This document shows, one piece after another, positions 1 through 5,309 of a DNA stretch of 7,550 nt. Positions within the stretch are counted from its first letter, which is position 1. Each line of letters opens with the position of its first letter. The notes beneath the pieces are model-generated. The model worked only from the letters and a program-made list of their open reading frames with translations. It was not told where the DNA came from and searched no databases. The DNA lies in the NCBI GenBank assembly GCA_016839985.1, contig JAEOTG010000172.1, positions 1 to 7,550 of the forward strand, given 5' to 3'. The position numbers and the translations under genes were made by a program. The DNA comes from Candidatus Heimdallarchaeota archaeon (GTDB taxonomy: Archaea > Asgardarchaeota > Heimdallarchaeia > Heimdallarchaeales > Heimdallarchaeaceae).

Positions 1-525
1 GTTGTTAAGAGCTTAGATCAAGTTGTTGATGTTGATTATTATCTTCCTGGATGCCCTCCTCATCCTCAAATGATTTTGACAGCTGTAGGAGCTATTATTG
101 AAGGCAATCTTCCCCCCAAAGGGTCAATAATTGCACCTGTAAAATCAGTATGTGATGAGTGTAGATTTGATAAATCAGAGAAGAAGATAAAGGAAATCAA
201 AAGAATCTACGAGTTGGAAACTATAGAAGAAAAATGTCTTCTTGAGCAAGGAGTTATATGTTTAGGACCTGCAACTCGAGGAGGGTGTGAAGGTCAATGT
301 ATGGAAGCAAATATGCCTTGCACAGGTTGTGGAGGACCTACTCCAAATGTAGTTGAACAAGGTGCAAGTATGATGTCAGCTCTTGCATCAATTTTGGGTC
401 TTGAAGACGAAGAAACCATGTCTGAAGAAGAGATAGAGAAATTGATTGATTCAATTGTAGACCCAGTAGGGACTTTTTACAAATATAGTATTCCTACATC
501 AATGATTAACAAAAAGGTGAGATGA
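1..525 (+). CDS. mvhG: [NiFe] hydrogenase small subunit, MvhG type (5' partial)
   Basis: The reading frame is open from the first base, so the gene is truncated by the window edge; 174 C-terminal residues are visible of roughly 300 expected. The small subunit carries three iron-sulfur clusters that pass electrons between the NiFe site of MvhA and MvhD/HdrA in the cytoplasm. Visible cysteine motifs, numbered in the fragment, are GCPPHP (C18), CDEC (C51, C54), C79, the motif CLGPATRGGCEGQC (C87, C96, C100) and PCTGCGGP (C107, C110). This pattern is typical of small subunits of F420-non-reducing (group 3c) and related group 3 hydrogenases. There is no signal peptide information because the N-terminus is missing. 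The gene ends in TGA overlapping the start region of the large subunit. Family assignment is confident; the 3c subgroup rests on the adjacent mvhD and hdrA. Confidence 0.93.
   Translation, partial: VVKSLDQVVDVDYYLPGCPPHPQMILTAVGAIIEGNLPPKGSIIAPVKSVCDECRFDKSEKKIKEIKRIYELETIEEKCLLEQGVICLGPATRGGCEGQCMEANMPCTGCGGPTPNVVEQGASMMSALASILGLEDEETMSEEEIEKLIDSIVDPVGTFYKYSIPTSMINKKVR
514..520 (+). promoter_or_regulatory. Ribosome binding site of mvhA
   Basis: AAGGTGA lies inside the end of mvhG. It is 1 base from the ATG at 522 and 4 bases from the ATG at 525, so it favours the second ATG as the true start. Confidence 0.55.
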
Positions 526-1985
526 TGAAAACAATAACAATAGATCCAATAACCAGACTAGAAGGTCATGGTAAAATTGTAATTTTCCTGAATGATGATG
601 GTAATGTTGAAAATGTTTATCTCCAAATTCCAGAGTTAAGAGGTTTCGAAAGATTTTCAGAAGGCAGAAGAGCTGAGGATATGCCACAAATTACTTCAAG
701 AATATGTGGTGTATGTCCTGTTGCTCATCATTTTGCAGCTACTAAAGCTTTAGACCGAGCATTTAATGTTGATCCACCTCCAGTTGCTAAAAAACTTAGA
801 GAGCTAATGTATGCAGGATATTTTATCTATGATCACATATTACATTTCTATTATCTTGGTGGTCCTGATTTTGTTGTTGGACCAGATGCTCCAGCTGCTA
901 AAAGAAACATTCTAGGAGTTATTGAAAAAGCTGGTTTAGATGTTGCAGGAGAAGTAATAAGACATCGAGCGTATGGTCAAAAGATAACAGCAATTCTAGG
1001 TGGAAAGGCAACTCACCCAGTTTGTGGACTTCCAGGTGGTGTGTCTAAAGCTCTATCAGAAGAGGAAGTTGATGACATCAAGAAAATGGTTGATTCTTGT
1101 GTTGATTTTGCTCAATTTTCTTTGAAATTGTTTGACGATATAGTTCTAAAAAATGAAGATTATGTAAATTTAATAGTAAGTGATCCTTACAAGCTAAATA
1201 CCTATAACATGGGATTAGTCGATGAAAACAACCATGTTAATTTCTATGATGGATTAATTAGAGTAACTGATACTAATGCAAAAGAATTTCTGAAGTTTGA
1301 TGTAAATGATTATTTCGAACATATAGTTGAGCATGTGGAAAAATGGAGTTACATTAAATTCCCATATCTAAAGAGTGTGGGTTGGAAAGGTTTTGTAGAT
1401 GGACAAGAAAACGGTATTTATCGAGTAGGTCCTTTGGGAAGGCTGAATGCTGCAGAAGGAATGGCAACTCCATTAGCAAATGATGAATACAAAAGAATGT
1501 ATGAAACTCTTGGTGGTAGACCTGTAAATAACACTTTAGCATTTCATTGGGCTAGATTGATTGAACTTCTTTATGCAACAGAGAGAGCTAAAGAACTAAT
1601 TAATGAACCTGACATCACTTCAAAAGAAATTCGAAATCCTGTAGGTGAACCTGGAGAAGGTATAGGTGTAACAGAAGCTGCCAGAGGTACTCTAATTCAT
1701 CATTACAAACTAGATGAAAAAGGTTTAATCAAAAAAGCAAATTTGATTGTTGCTACAACAAATAATTCTGCTGCAATCAGTATGTCAATACGAGATGCTG
1801 CAAAGGGATTGATAAAGGGAGGAGTTGTAGATAGTGGTCTTTTGAACATGGTAGAAATGGCTTTTCGAGCATATGATCCTTGTTTTGCATGCGCTACTCA
1901 TTCATTGCCAGGAAAGATGCCACTTAAAGTTGAAATTTATGATAAAGATGAAAGGTTGATAAAAACAATTAAGCAAAATATTTGA
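525..1985 (+). CDS. mvhA: [NiFe] hydrogenase large (catalytic) subunit, MvhA type
   Basis: Catalytic subunit that binds the NiFe(CN)2CO centre and oxidises or evolves H2. The 486-residue length fits the family. The N-terminus has the DPITRLEGHG signature. The first nickel motif, RICGVCPVAHH, gives C61, C64 and H68; the second, DPCFACATH, gives C453, C456 and H459. All four nickel-ligand cysteines are present, with Cys (not selenocysteine) in the second motif. Twenty-seven residues follow the last His; in many [NiFe] hydrogenases a tail here is removed by a maturation protease after cofactor insertion, but no protease gene is visible. The start at 525 is preferred over the ATG at 522 on ribosome-site spacing; the two differ by one Met. 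The start overlaps the mvhG stop, implying translational coupling. Group 3c is inferred from MvhD and HdrA next door. Confidence 0.95.
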   Translation: MKTITIDPITRLEGHGKIVIFLNDDGNVENVYLQIPELRGFERFSEGRRAEDMPQITSRICGVCPVAHHFAATKALDRAFNVDPPPVAKKLRELMYAGYFIYDHILHFYYLGGPDFVVGPDAPAAKRNILGVIEKAGLDVAGEVIRHRAYGQKITAILGGKATHPVCGLPGGVSKALSEEEVDDIKKMVDSCVDFAQFSLKLFDDIVLKNEDYVNLIVSDPYKLNTYNMGLVDENNHVNFYDGLIRVTDTNAKEFLKFDVNDYFEHIVEHVEKWSYIKFPYLKSVGWKGFVDGQENGIYRVGPLGRLNAAEGMATPLANDEYKRMYETLGGRPVNNTLAFHWARLIELLYATERAKELINEPDITSKEIRNPVGEPGEGIGVTEAARGTLIHHYKLDEKGLIKKANLIVATTNNSAAISMSIRDAAKGLIKGGVVDSGLLNMVEMAFRAYDPCFACATHSLPGKMPLKVEIYDKDERLIKTIKQNI

Positions 1986-1989
1986 AATT

Positions 1990-1995
1990 AGGAGG
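1990..1995 (+). promoter_or_regulatory. Strong ribosome binding site of mvhD
   Basis: AGGAGG ends 7 bases before the ATG at 2003. It decides the start: an in-frame TTG at 1982 lies upstream of this site and would translate through it, so it is unlikely to be used. Confidence 0.8.
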
Positions 1996-2002
1996 AAAAA
2001 AA

Positions 2003-2440
2003 ATGAGTGAACAAAAAACAGAATTTGAACCAAACATTATTGGCTTCTTATGCAATTGGTGCAGTTATGCAGGCGCCGACTTAGCTGGAACTAGTAGGAT
2101 TCAATACCCTCCAAATATAAAGATAATAAGAGTTATGTGCTCTGGAAGAGTCAATCCAATGTTTGTTGTGAATGCTTTACAGCAAGGAGCAGATGGCGTT
2201 CTAATCGGTGGTTGTCATCCAGGGGATTGCCATTACCAACAAGGGAATTTCTTAGCTAGAAGAAGAATTTCCATCTTAAAGAAATTACTAGAATTTATGG
2301 GTATTGAACCAGATCGAGTTCGAATGACTTGGGTATCAGCTGCTGAAGGAAAGAAATTCGCTGAGGTAGTACAAGAAGTTACTGAAGATATTAGAAAACT
2401 AGGTCCAATGAAGAAGATCCAGAGGGTGAATGTATGGTAG
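2003..2440 (+). CDS. mvhD: MvhD: [2Fe-2S] electron-transfer adaptor between hydrogenase and HdrA
   Basis: MvhD (also called the hydrogenase delta or FloxD-type subunit) carries electrons from the hydrogenase or NADH module to HdrA. The 145-residue length is typical. Conserved cysteines are CNWCSYAGAD (C17, C20), VMCSGRV (C46) and GGCHPGDCHY (C71, C76), the hallmark pattern of the family. In some archaea (VhuD) one of these cysteines is selenocysteine; here all are Cys codons. The ATG at 2003 is chosen because of AGGAGG 7 bases upstream. The gene begins 17 bases after the mvhA stop, and its TAG stop overlaps the next gene by 7 bases, so the downstream gene is probably translationally coupled. 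In MvhADG-HdrABC and Flox-Hdr complexes this protein docks on HdrA, which fits the hdrA genes downstream. Confidence 0.94.
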   Translation: MSEQKTEFEPNIIGFLCNWCSYAGADLAGTSRIQYPPNIKIIRVMCSGRVNPMFVVNALQQGADGVLIGGCHPGDCHYQQGNFLARRRISILKKLLEFMGIEPDRVRMTWVSAAEGKKFAEVVQEVTEDIRKLGPMKKIQRVNVW

Positions 2441-3417
2441 ATCAGAAATTATTAGTAGAAGAAGCTAAGAAAATCATAGCTCAAGAAGATGTAAAGTATG
2501 TCATTGGTTATAAAAAAGGTACATATGGTTTTACTATAAGTCCTTCATATGCTTACACCCCAGAATATGCTGAAAATTTCATATATAATCCGCTTTGTGC
2601 AAAGAATTTAGCATCTTATCCAATTTTAGAAGAAAAGTTACCATTAGGTAGAGAAGAAAAAGAGGATGTTAGAAAAATAGGGATTGTTGCTAAAGGCTGT
2701 GATGCAAGATCGCTTATACAAGTTATTCAAGAAAAGGGTTTGAAACGTGAAAGTGTTGTTATAATTGGTATCCCATGCACTGGTGTAATTGATCCTAAGA
2801 AAATCAAAAAAAGATTCCCTAATGCAAGAGGTGAAACTGATGTAGTAGAAGAGGGTGATACTTATCTAATTACAGTCAATGGGGAAACGCAGAAAGTTCC
2901 TAAAGATGAACTTCTTTCAGAAATTTGCAGAAGTTGTGAATCACCAAATCCACCAATGTATGATGTACTTATTGGAGAAGAAGTTGAAGTTCCAGAAATG
3001 GAAGAGTACAAGAATCTAAAGGAATTGGAAGAGATAAACATTAGTGACAAATGGGAGTATTGGGAGAAGCATTTCGAGCGATGTATTCGATGTTATGCTT
3101 GCAGAGAAGCATGTCCATTATGCTATTGTAAGGAATGTATGGTTGACTTACTAGATCCTCAATGGGTTAGGAGATCGGTCAATGTATCAGAAAATACAGC
3201 TTGGAATATAATGAGGGCTTTTCATTTAGCTGGAAGATGTGTTGGTTGTGGTGAGTGTGAAAGAGCTTGTCCAGTAAATATCCCACTAATGGAATTGAAC
3301 AAAAAATTAGCAAAGGATGTTAAGGAATTGTTTGAATACACATCTGGAATGGATGTTGAAGAAAAACCTTTGTTTGGTACTTTTAGACCAGACGATCCTG
3401 AGGAGTTTATTTTGTGA
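2434..3417 (+). CDS. FrhB/FdhB-like iron-sulfur protein (FloxC-like)
   Basis: A 327-residue predicted cytoplasmic electron-transfer protein. The N-terminal two thirds resemble the coenzyme F420 hydrogenase/dehydrogenase beta-subunit group, with KGCDARSL (C89), IGIPCTG (C115) and a CRSCESPNPP segment (C165, C168). The C-terminal third holds two ferredoxin-type [4Fe-4S] motifs: CIRCYACREACP (C217, C220, C223, C227), followed by additional cysteines C230, C232 and C235, and CVGCGECERACP (C269, C272, C275, C279). Proteins of this shape occur beside HdrA and Flox genes (FloxC) and in formate dehydrogenase beta subunits. The likely role is to relay electrons between the NAD(P)H-oxidising module and MvhD/HdrA. 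A flavin or F420 site is possible but no diagnostic residue can be named from sequence alone. The start ATG has AGGGTGA (2423-2429) 4 bases upstream. The exact subfamily is uncertain. Confidence 0.8.
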   Translation: MVDQKLLVEEAKKIIAQEDVKYVIGYKKGTYGFTISPSYAYTPEYAENFIYNPLCAKNLASYPILEEKLPLGREEKEDVRKIGIVAKGCDARSLIQVIQEKGLKRESVVIIGIPCTGVIDPKKIKKRFPNARGETDVVEEGDTYLITVNGETQKVPKDELLSEICRSCESPNPPMYDVLIGEEVEVPEMEEYKNLKELEEINISDKWEYWEKHFERCIRCYACREACPLCYCKECMVDLLDPQWVRRSVNVSENTAWNIMRAFHLAGRCVGCGECERACPVNIPLMELNKKLAKDVKELFEYTSGMDVEEKPLFGTFRPDDPEEFIL

Positions 3418-3423
3418 GGTGAT
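3416..3423 (+). promoter_or_regulatory. Ribosome binding site of the HydB/FloxB-like gene
   Basis: GAGGTGAT is an eight-base match to the complement of the archaeal 16S 3' end. It overlaps the TGA stop of the preceding gene and ends 3 bases before the ATG at 3427. Confidence 0.75.
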
Positions 3424-3426
3424 ATC

Positions 3427-4446
3427 ATGGAAAATTTAGTTATAAAATCTGAAAAACTACCAGAAATGATTGATAAGATTACTAAGGATTATATGGTGTT
3501 TGCACCAGTAGAAGAAAACGAATATTCAACATTTATGAAAATTGAAAAAGCTGAAGATATGAATCTAGAATATCTATTACCTCGTGTTCCTACAAAATCT
3601 ATCTTTTTCAAACAAACAGAAACTCTGTTTAAATTTACTCCTGGAAGAAAAGGTGACATTAAGCCAATAGAATTACCAAATGAAGAACATATAATTTTTG
3701 GCATCAGACCTTGTGATGCTAGAAGTTTCACAATGTTAGATCCAGTATTTCAAGGAGATTTCAAAGATCCTTTTTATAATTCAAAAAGAGACAAAGCAAT
3801 ATTTATTGGTCTAAGTTGTAATCAACCTGAAATAAATTGTTTCTGCACATCATTTGATGATAGTCCAACTTCTTCAAAAAACGTAGATATTCTCTTTACT
3901 GATATAGGTGAAAAATATCATGTTGAAGTGGTTACAGAAAAAGGAGAAAAACTCATTGGTAAAATAAAATCATTATTTGATTCAGCATCAAAAGATGATG
4001 AAGAAGCTAGAAAAAAGGTCGAGGATGAAGCTATTAAAGCTATAACAAGAAAGATGAATCTGGATGGAATTGTTCTGAAGCTTGATAAAATGTTTGATCA
4101 TGAACTTTGGCACAATACTGCTATCAAGTGCATTGGATGTGGAATTTGTACATACCTTTGTCCAACTTGCCATTGTTTTGATATGCAAGATGAGAGTACA
4201 CTAAAAGAAGGAGCCAGAATAAGAGTATGGGATTCTTGTATGTATCCAGAATACACAAACCATGCTGCTGGACACAACCCAAGACCTGCAAGAATGAATA
4301 GGGTAAGAAATCGAGTTTATCATAAATTCAGTTATTTCCCAAAAAATTCTGATGTTACAGCTTGTACGGGTTGTGGAAGATGCATCGATTATTGTCCAGT
4401 AAATATAGACATAATCGATATTATAGCAAAGGTAGGTGAAACATGA
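3427..4446 (+). CDS. Dicluster iron-sulfur subunit, sulfhydrogenase beta / AsrA type (HydB/FloxB-like)
   Basis: A 339-residue electron-transfer subunit related to the beta subunit of Pyrococcus sulfhydrogenase (HydB), the A subunit of anaerobic sulfite reductase (AsrA) and FloxB. The N-terminal domain contains the family landmarks FGIRPCDARSF (C96), GLSCNQPEINCFCTSFDD (C131, C138, C140) and a hydrophobic core. The C-terminus has CIGCGICTYLCPTCHC (C235, C238, C241, C245, plus C248 and C250) and CTGCGRCIDYCP (C313, C316, C319, C323), each able to hold a [4Fe-4S] cluster. A charged, probably helical linker lies near residues 185-210. In known enzymes this subunit pairs with a HydG/AsrB-type FAD/NAD(P) reductase, which is exactly the next gene. 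Its TGA stop overlaps the following start region, indicating coupled translation. Family assignment is strong; specific enzyme membership is inferred from context. Confidence 0.87.
   Translation: MENLVIKSEKLPEMIDKITKDYMVFAPVEENEYSTFMKIEKAEDMNLEYLLPRVPTKSIFFKQTETLFKFTPGRKGDIKPIELPNEEHIIFGIRPCDARSFTMLDPVFQGDFKDPFYNSKRDKAIFIGLSCNQPEINCFCTSFDDSPTSSKNVDILFTDIGEKYHVEVVTEKGEKLIGKIKSLFDSASKDDEEARKKVEDEAIKAITRKMNLDGIVLKLDKMFDHELWHNTAIKCIGCGICTYLCPTCHCFDMQDESTLKEGARIRVWDSCMYPEYTNHAAGHNPRPARMNRVRNRVYHKFSYFPKNSDVTACTGCGRCIDYCPVNIDIIDIIAKVGET
4434..4440 (+). promoter_or_regulatory. Ribosome binding site of the FloxA/HydG-like gene
   Basis: AGGTGAA at the end of the preceding gene is 2 bases from the ATG at 4443 and 5 bases from the ATG at 4446. 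The spacing favours 4446. Confidence 0.5.
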
Positions 4447-5204
4447 TGACAAAAGCTGAAAATCCATATTTACCTTGGTTAGCTACAATTGAAAACATAA
4501 AAGAAGAAGCTACAAGTGAAAGACCGATTAAGACATTTAGATTAGTTATCAAAGATGAAGAAGTGCGAAAGAAATTCACTTTTATTCCAGGTCAATGTAT
4601 AATGGTAAGTCTATTAGGTTTCGGTGAATGTTTCTTTGCGATATCCTCTTCACCAACACAAAAAGATTATGTCGAAGTAAGTGTTCTAAAACTAGGAAAA
4701 GTAACATCTGCACTTCATGATTGTGAACCAGGAGATACTCTAGGAGTAAGAGGACCTTATGGGAATAATTTTGATGTGACAGGTTGGGAAGGAAAAAATA
4801 TCCTTTTCATTGGTGGAGGAATTGGTCAAGCACCTCTTCGATCCTTAATCAACTACTCTATTGATAATAGAAATAAATACAAAAATCTGGATATAATTTA
4901 TGGAGCAAGAACAACCAAAGATCTTTGTTACATGGAAGAATTAGAGGAATTACGAGCTAGAGATGGTGTGAATGTTCATCTTTCAATAGATGTTGAGGAG
5001 GAAGGATGGGATGAATTTGTAGGATTCGTTCCTGACAATCTAATGAGATTAAGTCCATCTCCTGAAAACACTATAGCTATAACTTGTGGACCTCCAATAA
5101 TGATAAGATTCGTTTTACAAAATCTTGAAAAACTTGGTTTTACTGAAGATCAAATCTACACAACTCTAGAAATGAGAATGAAGTGTGGAATTGGAATCTT
5201 CTGA
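4446..5204 (+). CDS. FAD/NAD(P)-binding reductase, HydG/AsrB/PyrK type (FloxA-like), interrupted by in-frame TGA
   Basis: Predicted to exchange electrons between NAD(P)H and the iron-sulfur chain through FAD and a C-terminal [2Fe-2S] cluster. The FAD domain shows FIPGQC, a GECFFAISSSP segment and VRGPYGN. The NAD(P) domain shows LFIGGGIGQAPLRS (about residues 120-133), YGARTTKD and ITCGPPIM. The family C-terminus normally reads close to MKCGIGKCGRCNIG, with three of the four cluster cysteines. Here it reads MKCGIGIF and then TGA, so as annotated the protein is 252 residues and keeps only C247 of the cluster. Family-like sequence continues in the same frame to 5291 (separate entry); the joined product would be about 281 residues, the usual family length. 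The start at 4446 is preferred over the overlapping ATG at 4443. Whether the protein ends here, is recoded, or the gene is broken cannot be decided from sequence alone. Confidence 0.88.
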   Translation: MTKAENPYLPWLATIENIKEEATSERPIKTFRLVIKDEEVRKKFTFIPGQCIMVSLLGFGECFFAISSSPTQKDYVEVSVLKLGKVTSALHDCEPGDTLGVRGPYGNNFDVTGWEGKNILFIGGGIGQAPLRSLINYSIDNRNKYKNLDIIYGARTTKDLCYMEELEELRARDGVNVHLSIDVEEEGWDEFVGFVPDNLMRLSPSPENTIAITCGPPIMIRFVLQNLEKLGFTEDQIYTTLEMRMKCGIGIF

Positions 5205-5208
5205 AGAT
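5196..5208. repeat. Perfect 6-bp inverted repeat spanning the in-frame TGA
   Basis: ATCTTC (5196-5201), one T (5202), then GAAGAT (5203-5208) are exact reverse complements about a single central base, which is also the first base of the TGA. A second small inverted repeat, GATGT-A-ACATC (5206-5216), overlaps its right arm. The left arm exactly replaces the codons where relatives encode the second cluster cysteine. Confidence 0.8.
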
Positions 5209-5291
5209 GTAACATCGGGAACCTTTACGTTTGCAAAGATGGTCCAGTTTTCTCCTATAAACAGCTTAAGGGATTAGAAGGAGATATGTAA
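5205..5291 (+). other. In-frame C-terminal continuation of the FloxA/HydG-like gene after the TGA
   Basis: Reading directly on after the TGA gives 28 codons and a TAA at 5289-5291. The peptide contains RCNIGNLYVCKDGPVF, which matches the conserved end of HydG/AsrB-type reductases: two further [2Fe-2S] ligand cysteines (C256 and C264 in ATG-4443 numbering) and the CKDGPVF signature. No other frame gives family-like sequence here, so this is a codon substitution and not a frameshift. Three codons (ATC TTC TGA) stand where the family has Lys-Cys-Gly. The segment is clearly former or present coding sequence. Whether it is translated is unknown. Confidence 0.85.
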
Positions 5292-5309
5292 ATGGATGTG
5301 TTTATGTGA
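5292..5309 (+). other. Possible five-codon mini-ORF coupling to hdrA
   Basis: ATG at 5292 encodes MDVFM and ends in TGA at 5307-5309, overlapping the GTG start of hdrA at 5306 (GTGA). AAGGAG at 5278-5283 is 8 bases upstream, good spacing for this ATG but too far (22 bases) for the hdrA start. It may only be chance in a ribosome-loading region. It could allow reinitiation at hdrA, which has only a weak site (GGATGTG, 5294-5300) of its own. Confidence 0.2.

Noticed and set aside
1982..2002. Upstream TTG start for mvhD, adding seven residues.
   Set aside because: The added codons run through the AGGAGG ribosome site, which has ideal spacing to the ATG at 2003.
4201..4467. Minus-strand open frame of 88 codons, and other minus-strand frames of 60-89 codons.
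   Set aside because: All lie opposite strongly conserved genes, have no ribosome site or recognisable protein features, and are explained as chance shadows.
5190..5291. Frameshift as the explanation for the early stop in the FloxA-like gene.
   Set aside because: The conserved tail is in the same frame as the upstream part, and neither of the other two frames across 5193-5208 restores a cysteine or family sequence.
5205..5305. A SECIS element after the TGA.
   Set aside because: Short inverted repeats exist, but I could not see a convincing stem with the archaeal GAA/A internal loop or a bacterial-type GGU loop at a proper distance; a folding search would be needed.
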